Shown here in pieces: positions 53,558 to 63,435 of a DNA stretch of 64,000 bases. Within the stretch, counting starts at the first letter, position 1; each line of letters begins with the position of its first letter. The DNA comes from Kitasatospora fiedleri (lineage in GTDB: Bacteria > Actinomycetota > Actinomycetes > Streptomycetales > Streptomycetaceae), in contig NZ_OX419519.1 in the NCBI RefSeq assembly GCF_948472415.1, positions 6,663,001-6,727,000 of the forward strand. The letters run 5' to 3'. Position numbers and translations under genes: made by a program. The notes beneath the pieces are model-generated. The model did not search any database. It was not told where the DNA came from and was given only the letters and a program-made list of their open reading frames with translations.

Positions 53558-55771
53558 GTGGTGCGGGACACCACGGCGTACAGGCACGACGTCGCACGGG
53601 CGACGGACGGGGGCGGTGACCGAACGGTGGCTGACGTGGCATCGACGACCGGGAACGGCCCCGCGGCCGATCCGGAGGGGACACTCGAACTCCCCCCGAA
53701 CACGCCCGCCCCCGACCGGACGCCGGAGCACCCGCCCGCCGCGGACCCGTTCGCCACCTCGATCAACCCGGTGGTCCCCGACGCCGCCCTCAGCTCCACC
53801 CGCACCATCCCGCTGCCCACCCCCACCCCCGCGGGCGGCACCCCCCTCCCGCCGCCGCCCGCGGCCCCGCCCGCCGCCACCGGCTGGACCGGCACTTTCC
53901 CGGTCGTCACCCTCCCGCCCCCGCCGCCGACCCCCGCCGCCCGCCACCGCGCCGACACCGGCGCCCGCGCCCGCGCTCGCCGCCCACGGCATCGGCGGCG
54001 GCCTGCGCGGACGCATCCTGGTCGTCGAGGGCGGCTACGGCGGCGGTCGCCGCTGGGGGCGCGGCGGCACCGCGAACGCCTCCGTGCTCTCCGCCGCGCT
54101 GGCCGGCGTCGCCCCGCAGGTCCTGCTCTCCGCCGGGCAGGTCGACGCCGTCCACCTGCCCGGCGCCAACGACCCGCAGACCGTCCTGGCCCACCTGCGC
54201 GCCGCCGCCCGCCACCCCGGACCGCTGCTCATCCACCTCGGCGGCCACCTGATCACCGACCGGCGCGGCGAACAGCTCTACCTCTCACTGCGCGAGAGCA
54301 AGACCTCCGAGAGCCTGCCCTGGTCCGCGATCGCCACCGAACTGCGGCACCGCGGCACCGAGTTGGACACCCTGGTGATCGGCGACCTGAGCGCCGACCA
54401 GGTGGTCTGGCCCGGCCTCGCCGCCACCGCCGGACAGCAGCTCTCCGACGGCGTCCCGCTCTGGGCCGTCGTCAACCACGACCCCGACCAGCTCGGCACC
54501 TTCACCCGGGCCCTGATCGAGACGCTGCACCGCGGCCGCCCCGGCGCCGACCAGTTCCTCACCCCCGAACTCGTCCGCCAGCAGGTCCACTCGGTGCTGC
54601 GCCCCGACACCGTGGTGATCGCCTCCCACCCCGTCGACCGCCCTACTTCCGCAACACCGCCCGGAAGATCGGCCCCGGCGACCCTGCGACCACCGCCCCG
54701 CCCGCCACCGCCGCCCGCCCCGGGAAGGCCGCCGCCCCCGCCACCGCCGCGCCCGAACCCACCCGCCCCCGGCTCGCCCCCGGGTGGACGCCGCGCGGCC
54801 TGGTCTCGCTACGCAAGCCCGGCGTCCCGGCGACCCCGCCGCGCCGCACGATGATCGTCTCGCTGGTCAAGGGCGAAGCGATGGTCCCGGCGGAGCCGCT
54901 CACCGCGACCGTCCCGCTCGGCAAGCCCGAACGCGTCGAACTCGGCAAGGGCGTGCCCGGGTCCGCAGGGTTCGCAGGGTCCGTTCCCGCGCCCGTTCCC
55001 GGGTCCGTCGGTGCCCCGCCGGTGGCGTTCGAGAAGACGCTCGAACTCCCGGACCCGGCCGACCCGTTGGCCGCGACCCTCCCGCTGCCGGGCCCCGACC
55101 CGCTCGCCGCGACCGTCCCGCTCGGCAAGCCGGCCCCGGCCCCGCTCGTCGAACGCGCCCCCGAGCCGGACGCCCCGCCCCGGCACGACCCACTCGCCGC
55201 CACCACCCCGCTGCCCGGGCCGGGCACCCCGGCCATGACCGAAGCCGAAGCCGCAGCCGCGAACCCGACCGCGACCGTCCGGCTCGGCAAGGGGGCCGAG
55301 GCCCCGGCGGCCGACCCCGGGCAGGTGCCGCCCGGCGACTACCTGGAGACGATCGGCCACATCGTGCGCAACGCCGAGGCGGGCGACCACGACACCGCCG
55401 CCGCCCTCGCCCTCGCCCTGGAGGAGAAGGCCGTCGGCGCGTACGGCGCCCGCGCCCCCGTCGTGCTCCAGGTCCGCCAGGTCCGCGCCCACGTCTGCCG
55501 GGTCGGCGGCCTCCCCTCGGTCGCCGCCGAGCTCTACCGCCAGGTCGCCGCCGCCCTCCTGCAGACCGACGGCCCCGACCACCCCGAGACCCAGCGCGCC
55601 GTCACCAACGCCGAAGCCTGCTGGCGCGCCGTCAAGGACCCCACCGAGGCCATCCGGATCGCCCCCGACATCATCGAGCTCCGCGCCCACCTCCCCGGCC
55701 CCGAGAACCGCAAACTCCGCGCCGCGGAACGCTACTTGCGCCAGCTCGCCGCGGCCAAGGCCGGCGGCTAG
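53558..55771 (+). CDS. Large caspase-fold-like protein with VPLGKP repeats, two frameshifts
   Basis: About 737 residues after two corrections (about 53930-53945 and 54641-54643). Residues 1-130 are Pro/Thr-rich. Then RILVVEGGYGGG, QTVLAHLRAAARHPGPLLIH LGGHLITDRRGEQLYLSL, LPWSAIATEL and LDTLVIGDLSADQVVW follow the p20 order of C14 peptidases; the His is kept as GGHL but the Cys position is occupied by Leu. FRNTARKIG ends this part. Next comes a repeat region (ATVPLGKP, ATLPLPGP, ATVRLGKG) and a TPR-like C-terminus (LEEKAVGAYGARAP). Starts at 53558 or GTG 53627. Similar to the short protein at 34.4 kb. Confidence 0.55.
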   Translation: MVRDTTAYRHDVARATDGGGDRTVADVASTTGNGPAADPEGTLELPPNTPAPDRTPEHPPAADPFATSINPVVPDAALSSTRTIPLPTPTPAGGTPLPPPPAAPPAATGWTGTFPVVTLPPPPPTPAARHRADTGARARARRPRHRRRPARTHPGRRGRLRRRSPLGARRHRERLRALRRAGRRRPAGPALRRAGRRRPPARRQRPADRPGPPARRRPPPRTAAHPPRRPPDHRPARRTALPLTAREQDLREPALVRDRHRTAAPRHRVGHPGDRRPERRPGGLARPRRHRRTAALRRRPALGRRQPRPRPARHLHPGPDRDAAPRPPRRRPVPHPRTRPPAGPLGAAPRHRGDRLPPRRPPYFRNTARKIGPGDPATTAPPATAARPGKAAAPATAAPEPTRPRLAPGWTPRGLVSLRKPGVPATPPRRTMIVSLVKGEAMVPAEPLTATVPLGKPERVELGKGVPGSAGFAGSVPAPVPGSVGAPPVAFEKTLELPDPADPLAATLPLPGPDPLAATVPLGKPAPAPLVERAPEPDAPPRHDPLAATTPLPGPGTPAMTEAEAAAANPTATVRLGKGAEAPAADPGQVPPGDYLETIGHIVRNAEAGDHDTAAALALALEEKAVGAYGARAPVVLQVRQVRAHVCRVGGLPSVAAELYRQVAAALLQTDGPDHPETQRAVTNAEACWRAVKDPTEAIRIAPDIIELRAHLPGPENRKLRAAERYLRQLAAAKAGG

Positions 55772-55895
55772 CCACCAGGGCCCGTCCGGCGGATCCTGCC
55801 AGGCTCTCCCCGAGCACAGCCGCTGCTGTGGGACTTGACGGTGCTTCCGATCAATTGGGTCGACACCCGTTCCGGGCTGCGGGAAACTCCTCGCG

Positions 55896-56411
55896 ATGAC
55901 TCAACGAACCGACACGCCTCCCACGTGGGACGAGCGTACGCAGCTGGTCACTTTCCTGGACTACGCCCGTGACACCGCGCGAGCCAAGTGTGAGGGCGTG
56001 TCCGCCGAGGACGCCCGCAAGGCCCCGCTCCCGAGTTCACCGCTGATGACGCTGTGCGGGCTGATCAGCCATCTGCGGTGGGTCGAGTACTACTGGTTCC
56101 AAGTGATGTTCCTGGGCGAGGAGCCCGCGGGGCCGCTCACCGGGGCGACCGACGACGATCCCGACCCTGAGATGCGGACAGCAGTCGACATTCCGTTGCC
56201 CCGGCTTCTTGCCGAGTACGAGGAGCAGAGTGCGCGCTACCGCCGCCTGGTGTCCGACCACGACCTGAACTCAACGGCCAGGCGTTCCATCAGCGACGGC
56301 CGCAACGTAGACCTCCGGTGGGTGATCCTCCACCTCATCGAGGAGACGTCCCGCCACAACGGTCACCTTGATGTCGTGCGTGAGCTCGTCGACGGGCGGA
56401 CCGGCGCCTGA
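55896..56411 (+). CDS. DinB/DUF664-family protein
   Basis: A 171-residue four-helix-bundle protein. The metal-binding His sites are in GLISHLRWVEYYWFQVMF (first) and LIEETSRHNGHLDVVRELVD (last two). DUF664/DinB proteins are mycothiol- or bacillithiol-dependent transferases or related hydrolases. Its GC content at codon position three is lower than that of the neighbours. It lies between the inverted ends described above, with 118 bases of AT-richer DNA upstream that can hold its promoter. Confidence 0.82.
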   Translation: MTQRTDTPPTWDERTQLVTFLDYARDTARAKCEGVSAEDARKAPLPSSPLMTLCGLISHLRWVEYYWFQVMFLGEEPAGPLTGATDDDPDPEMRTAVDIPLPRLLAEYEEQSARYRRLVSDHDLNSTARRSISDGRNVDLRWVILHLIEETSRHNGHLDVVRELVDGRTGA

Positions 56412-56810
56412 AACCGGTCGTGCGGGTTGCGAGCGGAGCCCCAGTCGGATCGCTGCCACGGTGGCGGTGCGGTGGAAGACGTGGGCCCGCTTGTCGAAGC
56501 CGGTCGGCCTGCCGCCTCGGCTGCCGCGGCGCTTGCGGTTGGCCCGCTGGTCCTTCGGCTCGGGGACGGTGTGCTTGATCCGGCGTCTTCGCGGGTAGCG
56601 GCGGTTTCACCGGGATGAGTACGCCTTGTCGCCGCCGAGGTGATCGGGCCGGGTGCGGGGACGGCCGCCGTCCCGGCGGGCGGCCCGGACACGTTCCATG
56701 ACCGGGATGAGCTGCGGGGTGTCACCCCACTGGCCCGACGCCCGCCTCGCTGCCCGCCCTCGGGCAGGTGCGGCTTCAGCCGAGCCCACTCGTCACCCGT
56801 CGGATCTCCC
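56412..56810 (-). pseudogene. IS5 transposase remnant with internal deletion
   Basis: On the minus strand, GDPTGDEWARLKPHLPE (N-terminus, near 56760-56810) is followed almost at once by TPQLIPVMERV, DHLGGDKAYSSR, HTVPEPKDQRANRKRR and, after a second deletion, KRAHVFHRTATVAAIRLGLR. The catalytic Asp-1 and Glu regions are missing, and frames are broken. Cannot encode an active transposase. Confidence 0.75.
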
Positions 56811-56938
56811 CCCCATGCCCATGCCGACGGGCCGGAGCCCCGGCAGTCACAAGATCCGCCGGACCGGGCCCGGTCGCCGGCCGCCGGCCGGGAGGCGGAC
56901 GGTACGCACGGCGGCCCGGGCCGCCGTCGCGGGCTGCC

Positions 56939-57697
56939 TCAGCGGGCGCCGCCGTTGACGTACAGGGTCTGGCCGCTGACGTAGGAGGCGTCCTCGCTGG
57001 CGAGGAAGGCGACCACGGCGGCGACCTCCTCGGGTCGGCCGACCCGGCGCAGCGGGGTGCGGCCGGCGACCTCGGCCTGGTGCTCCTCGGGGGTCGCGCC
57101 GACCCGCTCGGCGGTCGCGGCGGTCATCGAGGTGGCGATGTAGCCGGGGGCGACGGCGTTCACGTTGACGTGGTAGGGGCCGAGTTCGATGGCCAGGGTG
57201 GCGGTGAGGCCCTGGATGCCGGCCTTCGCCGCCGCGTAGTTGGCCTGGCCGCGGTTGCCGAGCGCGGAGCGCGAGCTCAGCGACACGATCTTGCCGTACT
57301 TCTGGGCCACGAAGTACTGCTGCGCGACGTGCGCGCAGTTGTAGGCGCTGGTCAGGTTGACCGCGAGCACGGTGTCCCAGTCCTGCTTGGGCATCTTGAA
57401 GAACAGGTTGTCGCGGGTGATCCCGGCGTTGTTGACCAGGATGTGCACCCCGCCCAACTCCTCGACCACGGCGGCGAACAGGGCCGCCACCGCGTCGTAG
57501 TCGGCGACGTCGCACCCGTATGCCCGCGCGCTGCCGCCCGCCGCGGCGATCTCCTCCACGGTGCCCTTCGCGCGCTCCGCCGTGAGGTCGACCACGGCCA
57601 CCGTCGCGCCCTCCTCGGCCAGCCGCCGGGCGGTGGCCGCCCCGATGCCCTGCGCGGCCCCGGTCACCACCGCGATCCTGCCGTCGAACCTGCCCAT
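56939..57697 (-). CDS. fabG: SDR-family 3-oxoacyl-ACP / acetoacetyl-CoA reductase
   Basis: A 252-residue Rossmann enzyme. TGAAQGIG (cofactor), NNAG, catalytic Ser in SLSSRSALGNRG, and Y-x3-K in ANYAAAKAG. The C-terminal GQTLYVNGG is usual. It reduces 3-oxoacyl groups with NADPH. It sits downstream of thiolase and acyl-CoA dehydrogenase on the same strand, so it may serve the same catabolic or anabolic route. The next gene starts 52 bases upstream. Confidence 0.88.
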   Translation of the reverse strand: MGRFDGRIAVVTGAAQGIGAATARRLAEEGATVAVVDLTAERAKGTVEEIAAAGGSARAYGCDVADYDAVAALFAAVVEELGGVHILVNNAGITRDNLFFKMPKQDWDTVLAVNLTSAYNCAHVAQQYFVAQKYGKIVSLSSRSALGNRGQANYAAAKAGIQGLTATLAIELGPYHVNVNAVAPGYIATSMTAATAERVGATPEEHQAEVAGRTPLRRVGRPEEVAAVVAFLASEDASYVSGQTLYVNGGAR

Positions 57698-57749
57698 CGT
57701 CGCACTCCGTTCCTGAGGTTCCGTCATGTCCGTTGAGGGGGAAGGTGGT

Positions 57750-58937
<1,188 letters not shown>

Positions 58938-58969
58938 TTCGTCGGGCTCCTTGTCGGTGGGGGAGGGGG

Positions 58970-60118
58970 TCAGAACGCGTTGACGCCGGTCAGGGAGCGC
59001 CCGATGAGCAGCTTGTGGATCTGGCTGGTGCCCTCGTAGAGGGTCATCACCCGGGCGTCGCGCAGGTACTTGCCGACCGGGTACTCGTCGATGAAGCCGT
59101 ACCCGCCGAACACCTGGAGCGCGTTGTTCGCGCAGCGCACCGCCGCCTCGGAGGCGTACAGCTTGGCGACGGAGGACTCGGTGGCGAACGGCAGGCCGCG
59201 GTCGATCAGGTCGGCGACCCGCCAGGTCAGCAGCCGGGCCGCGTCCACGTCGACGGCGATGTCGGCCAGCAGCTCCTGCACCAGCTGGTGGTGGGCGATG
59301 GGCTTGCCGAACTGCTCGCGCTCCCCGGCGTAGCGCACCGCCGCCTCCAGGGCGGCCCGGGCGATGCCGACGCAGCCCGCCGCGACCGACATCCGGCCCT
59401 TGGCCAGGGCCGCCATCGCCACCGTGAAGCCCTTGCCGAGCTCGCCCAGGCGGGCGCCGTCCGGCACCCGGACCCGGTCGAGGGCCAGCTCGGCGGTGGC
59501 CTGCCCGCGCAGGCCCAGCTTGCCGTGTACCGGGGTGCGGGTGAGGCCGGGCGTGTCGGTGGGCACCAGGAAGGCGCTGACGCCGCGGTGCCCGGGTTCG
59601 CCGGTGCGGGCGAAGACCAGGGCGACGTCCGCCCACGTCCCGTTGGTGATGAACATCTTGGCGCCGGAGATCAGCCAGTGGTCGCCGTCGCGCTCGGCCC
59701 GGGTGGTCAGGTTCGCCGCGTCCGAGCCGGTGCCGGGCTCGGTCAGCGCGAAGCAGCCCAGCGCCTCGCCCGAGCACAGCCGGGGCAGCCAGTACCGCTT
59801 CTGCTCCTCGGTGCCGAAGGCGTGGACCGACTTGGCGACCAGCCCCAGCGTCACCGACACCACGCCGCGCACCGAGGAGTCGCCGCGGCCCAGCTCCTCC
59901 AGCACCAGGCAGTACGCCAGGTGGTCGCCGCCGCTGCCGTCGTACTCCTCCGGCAGGGTCAGTCCCAGGAAGCCCAGGTCGCCGAGCTTCTTGACGACGC
60001 CCAGGTCGATGGACTCCGCCCGGTCCCACCCGGCGGCGAACGGCACGATCTCCCGATCGGTGAACTCGGCCGCCAACCGCCGTACGGCGGCCTGCTCCTC
60101 GGTCAGTTCCAGGTCCAC
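58970..60118 (-). CDS. Acyl-CoA dehydrogenase
   Basis: A 382-residue flavoprotein. FALTEPGTGSDA and WLISGAKMFITNG (FAD/substrate contacts), the catalytic Glu in TLYEGTSQIHKLLIGR near the C-terminus, and the QVFGGYGFIDEYPVGKYLRD signature. It introduces the alpha,beta double bond in acyl-CoA. GTG start. First gene of the three-gene fatty-acid set; its promoter faces the TetR gene across a palindromic operator. Confidence 0.9.
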   Translation of the reverse strand: MDLELTEEQAAVRRLAAEFTDREIVPFAAGWDRAESIDLGVVKKLGDLGFLGLTLPEEYDGSGGDHLAYCLVLEELGRGDSSVRGVVSVTLGLVAKSVHAFGTEEQKRYWLPRLCSGEALGCFALTEPGTGSDAANLTTRAERDGDHWLISGAKMFITNGTWADVALVFARTGEPGHRGVSAFLVPTDTPGLTRTPVHGKLGLRGQATAELALDRVRVPDGARLGELGKGFTVAMAALAKGRMSVAAGCVGIARAALEAAVRYAGEREQFGKPIAHHQLVQELLADIAVDVDAARLLTWRVADLIDRGLPFATESSVAKLYASEAAVRCANNALQVFGGYGFIDEYPVGKYLRDARVMTLYEGTSQIHKLLIGRSLTGVNAF

Positions 60119-60167
60119 GCGGCGCCACCCCGAACAAGTCGACGATCCTGACGTTCCTGCGGTGCCG

Positions 60168-60191
60168 GTAAACTAGCACTGCAAGTTTTAC
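60168..60191. promoter_or_regulatory. Candidate TetR operator between divergent genes
   Basis: The imperfect palindrome GTAAACTAGCA-C-TGCAAGTTTTAC is an AT-rich island in a GC-rich interval, located between the acyl-CoA dehydrogenase start and the TetR gene. Its shape (TGCAAGTTTAC half-sites) fits TetR-type control of fatty-acid genes. It could repress both directions. Confidence 0.55.
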
Positions 60192-60310
60192 GGTGACTGT
60201 AGCCCGCCCCGCCCGGAACCGGAAGAGCACCCGGCAGCCCCCCGCAGCCGTCCGCGGGCACCTGCGAGAATGACCCGGACCCCGCAGGCCCGCGCCCCCA
60301 GGAGGCGGAG

Positions 60311-60943
60311 ATCGCCCGACCCCGCACCCCCCTGCTCAGCCGGGAACGCATCATCGCCGCCGCCCTCGCCCTGGTCGACGCCGAGGGCCTGGCCGCGCTC
60401 TCCACCCGCCGCCTGGCCGCCGAACTCTCGGTCAGCGGCCCCTCGCTCTACAACCACTTCGCCACCAAGGACGACCTGCTCGACGCCGTCGTCGACAGTG
60501 TGATGGGCGAGGTCGACCTCACCATGTTCGACGCGCCGGACGACTGGCGCACCGCCCTGCACGCCTGGGCCCGCTCCTACCGCGCCGCCCTCACCGCCCA
60601 CCCCCACCTCGTCCCCGTCCTCGCCCAGGGTCCCGGCCGCCGCCCGCACGCCCTGCGGCTGGCCGACGCCGTCTTCGGCTGCCTGGTCGACGCCGGCTGG
60701 CCCCGCGGCCAGGCCACCCGGATCGGCGCCCTGATGCGCTACTTCGTCACCGGCTCCGCCCTCGCCTCCTTCGCGGCCGGCTTCCCCGACGACGCCAGCC
60801 TCTACGACGCCGCCGACTACCCCCACCTCGGCGACGCCCACCGCCTCGCCGAACACCGCCGCAGCATCGACGAGGGCGCCTTCGCCACCGGCCTCGACGC
60901 CCTCCTCGACGGCCTCGACCTGCGCTACCGCCGCCTGCCCTGA
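60311..60943 (+). CDS. TetR-family regulator with an apparent ATC start
   Basis: A 210-residue TetR protein: HTH (STRRLAAELSVSGPSLYNHF, about residues 34-53) and TetR_C-type domain. The expected N-terminus ARPRTPLLSRERIIAAAL is preceded by ATC, not ATG, at exactly the distance (five bases) from GGAGG where a start should be. No ATG or GTG exists in frame upstream; the first downstream is GTG at 60500, inside the domain. It divergently adjoins the acyl-CoA dehydrogenase and probably represses it. Confidence 0.75.
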   Translation: MARPRTPLLSRERIIAAALALVDAEGLAALSTRRLAAELSVSGPSLYNHFATKDDLLDAVVDSVMGEVDLTMFDAPDDWRTALHAWARSYRAALTAHPHLVPVLAQGPGRRPHALRLADAVFGCLVDAGWPRGQATRIGALMRYFVTGSALASFAAGFPDDASLYDAADYPHLGDAHRLAEHRRSIDEGAFATGLDALLDGLDLRYRRLP

Positions 60944-60993
60944 GCCCCCGGCCGCCCCGGACCGTCCCGCACCGGCCCGAGCCGCCGCCCGGC

Positions 60994-61025
60994 GGGAGCC
61001 GTCAGGGCCGCTGCCACCGGCTCCC
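60994..61025. terminator. Weak hairpin between convergent genes
   Basis: An 8-bp stem (GGGAGCCG / CGGCTCCC) with a 16-base loop lies between the TetR stop and the phosphotransferase stop. Confidence 0.4.
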
Positions 61026-61106
61026 GTGGTCGCGGCAGTCCGGCGAGCACCGGGCCGGCTCCGGCAGTTCCGCGTACCCGGACGGCGCCCGCGCCACCCG
61101 GCCGCA

Positions 61107-62360
61107 TCAGCGTCCGGTACGGCCCCCGGCCCGCGGCTCCGACCCGCCCGTCGGGAACAGCGCCGTTCCCAGGGCCTCCAGCGCCCGCCGCACCTCGTCG
61201 GCCGGGTCGCCCGCGTGGTACGGGTGTTCGCTCGGCTCGATGCCGTCCAGGAACTCCTGGTAGCGCAGCGCGGAGTGCACGTGCGCCAGTGGCGCCGCCA
61301 GCTCCAGGGCCCGCTCCGGGTCGCTGCGCGGCGCCGGCGCCCGCCAGGCCGCGACCCAGCGCGCGCGGACGTCCGCCCAGCGCTCCGGCGACAGGAACGC
61401 GGCGGGCCGCAGCCCGTCCAGCGCCGGATGGCCCCAGACCGCGTCCGAGAAGTCCAGGACCGTGACCCGCTCGCCGTCGAAGCGCCAGTTGCCCGGGTGG
61501 AAGTCGCCGTGCACCAGGGTCAACGGCAGCCCGCAGTCGGCGAGTTCGGCCGCGATGGCGGGCAGCAGCCCGGCCAGCTCCAGCGCCTTCGCGTACTCCG
61601 CGTCCGTCAGCTCCGGCCGCAGCCGCTCCAGCAGCGCCGGGAAGCGGGCCGCCAGCGCGGCCGGGGAGCAGTCCGGCAGCTCGCCCGGGCCGTCCGCGGC
61701 GACCGCCGCCTGCACCGCCGTCCACCGGTCGAGCACGTCCAGCATGCCGTCGGCCGGTACGCCCCAGCAGTCCACCCCGGGCACGTCCGCGAGCAGCACC
61801 CGCCGGCCGTCCGCCGCGAGCACCCGCGGCACCAGCTCCGGGTCGGCCTTCCCCGCCCGGGCGATCACCGCCGCCTCCGGCACCGCGAACGGCGGGGTGC
61901 TCTTCAGCCACACCGGGCCGTCCCCGGTCGGGAACCGCGAGAGCGCCGACAGGTTCCAGCTCCGCACCTGCTCCACCGGCCCCCGCCTGGGCCGCCCCAG
62001 CGCCGCCAACTCGCCGTCGGCCCAGGCCCATTCCGCGTCCAGCCCGTCCGCCGACGCCCACCGCAGGCGCAGCGGGTGGCCCGCGTCCGGCACCGTCCCG
62101 GCCGCGGTCAGGGCCCCGGTCGGGCGCCGCTCCGCCACCGCCAGGTACACCGTCTCGCCGCCCCGGCCGCCCGCGCCGCCCGCCACCGAGAGCAGCCGCA
62201 GCACCGCCAGCGGCACCCCCGCCGCCGCCGAGGCCCGCGCCGCGACCTCCCCGACCTGCGCCCAGAACGGCGCGGCCGTGACGAACGGCCCCACCGCCCC
62301 GACGAGTTGGCCCTGCCACTCGACCACGACGGTCGCCGTCCGCTGCTCAGTCGTCTGCAC
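61107..62360 (-). CDS. APH-family phosphotransferase
   Basis: A 417-residue kinase-like protein. The catalytic loop LVHGDFHPGNWRF (about 290-302) and the following metal-binding VLDFSDAVWGHP are those of the aminoglycoside phosphotransferase / choline kinase superfamily. The N-terminal 130 residues show a NUDIX-like or novel beta domain (VVVEWQGQLVGAVGPFV) not usual in small APH enzymes. The substrate is unknown and drug resistance is not implied. It lies 88 bases downstream of egtD on the same strand. Confidence 0.8.
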   Translation of the reverse strand: MQTTEQRTATVVVEWQGQLVGAVGPFVTAAPFWAQVGEVAARASAAAGVPLAVLRLLSVAGGAGGRGGETVYLAVAERRPTGALTAAGTVPDAGHPLRLRWASADGLDAEWAWADGELAALGRPRRGPVEQVRSWNLSALSRFPTGDGPVWLKSTPPFAVPEAAVIARAGKADPELVPRVLAADGRRVLLADVPGVDCWGVPADGMLDVLDRWTAVQAAVAADGPGELPDCSPAALAARFPALLERLRPELTDAEYAKALELAGLLPAIAAELADCGLPLTLVHGDFHPGNWRFDGERVTVLDFSDAVWGHPALDGLRPAAFLSPERWADVRARWVAAWRAPAPRSDPERALELAAPLAHVHSALRYQEFLDGIEPSEHPYHAGDPADEVRRALEALGTALFPTGGSEPRAGGRTGR

Positions 62361-62448
62361 CCGGGCATTCTCCGGACGGCACCGGGCCCGCGCCAGCGAA
62401 TAAAGCGGAGAACCGCAGGCGGCGGGCCCGGTCGCCCCGAGGGGCCGG

Positions 62449-63435
62449 TCAGTCCGAGCTGTCCTCGAAGGGCCGGGAGAGCGAGAGCCCGAAGCGGCCC
62501 TCCTCGTCGGTCCACCAGTCGGTCAGGCGCAGACCGGAGGCGAAGAGCTCGCGTTCGACGCGTTCGCGGCGGAACTTCGCGGAGACCTCGGTGTGCAGTT
62601 CCTCGCCGGCCTCGAAGTGCACGGGCAGGCCGAGGTCGGCGACCTTGACGGTCTGGTCGCGCAGCGAGCGCAGCCGCATCTCGATCCACTCGTGCTCGGC
62701 GTCCCAGAGCGCCACGTGCTCGAACTGCCCGGGGTCGAAGTCGGCGTCCAGCTCGCGGTTGAGCACCGACAGCAGGTTGCGGTTGAACGCGGCGGTGACC
62801 CCGGCGGCGTCGTCGTAGGCGGCGACCAGGACGGTGGGCTCCTTGACCAGGTCGGTGCCGAGCAGCAGCCAGTCGCCGGGCATGAGCTGGGCCCGCAGGC
62901 CGGTCAGGAAGTCGTGGCGTTCGGCGGGCAGCAGGTTGCCGAGGGTGCCGCCGAGGAAGACCACCAGCCGGGGGCCGCCGCCGTCGGGCAGGCCCAGGCT
63001 CCGGGTAAAGTCGGACAGCACGGCGGAGACGTCCAGCCCCGGGTACTCGGCGATCAGCGCCTTCGCGGCGGACTCGAGGGCGCTCTCGCTGACGTCGACC
63101 GGGACGTAGCGCTCCAGGGTGCCCGCGGTGCGCAGCGCGTCGAGCAGCAGGCGGGTCTTCTCGGAGGAGCCGGAGCCCAGTTCGACCAGGGTGCGGGCCC
63201 TGGTGGTGGCGGCGATCGTGTCGGCGCGGGCGGCGAGGATCTCGCGTTCGGCCCGGGTCGGGTAGTACTCGGGCAGCCGGGTGATCTCCTCGAACAGCTC
63301 GGAGCCGCGGGCGTCGTAGAACCACTTCGGGGGCAGCCGTTTGGGTCGGCCGCCCAGGCCCTCGCGGACGTCCGCGCGCAGCGCGTGGTGCAGGTGGTCG
63401 GGGGGCAGCAGGCGGGTGAGCCGGTATCCGGTCAT
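62449..63435 (-). CDS. egtD: L-histidine N-alpha-methyltransferase (ergothioneine synthesis)
   Basis: A 328-residue SAM enzyme. PPKWFYDARGSELFEEITRLPEYYPTR region near residue 34, SAM motif VELGSGSSEKT (about 85-95), VDVSESAL, FLGGTLGNLLP, and LLGTDLVKEP. It trimethylates histidine to hercynine, the committed step of ergothioneine synthesis. The ATG overlaps the egtC stop (ATGA), the usual order egtABCD of actinobacteria. Confidence 0.93.
   Translation of the reverse strand: MTGYRLTRLLPPDHLHHALRADVREGLGGRPKRLPPKWFYDARGSELFEEITRLPEYYPTRAEREILAARADTIAATTRARTLVELGSGSSEKTRLLLDALRTAGTLERYVPVDVSESALESAAKALIAEYPGLDVSAVLSDFTRSLGLPDGGGPRLVVFLGGTLGNLLPAERHDFLTGLRAQLMPGDWLLLGTDLVKEPTVLVAAYDDAAGVTAAFNRNLLSVLNRELDADFDPGQFEHVALWDAEHEWIEMRLRSLRDQTVKVADLGLPVHFEAGEELHTEVSAKFRRERVERELFASGLRLTDWWTDEEGRFGLSLSRPFEDSSD

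Larger units (their letters stand above)
55778..56871. mobile_element. IS5-like element carrying a DinB gene, transposase gutted
   Basis: Ends: GGGCCCGTCCGGCGGATC at the left and, inverted, GGGCCCGGTCCGGCGGATC at the right, about 22 bp with one indel and one mismatch. Inside lie the DinB gene (plus strand) and a broken IS5 transposase (minus strand). The two are convergent, unlike the divergent pair of the element at 27.7 kb. Whether one unit moved as such or two IS ends met around a resident gene cannot be told here. Confidence 0.55.

Noticed and set aside
61107..62360. Antibiotic phosphotransferase
   Set aside because: APH-fold motifs are shared by many metabolic kinases, and the long N-terminal domain is unlike resistance enzymes.
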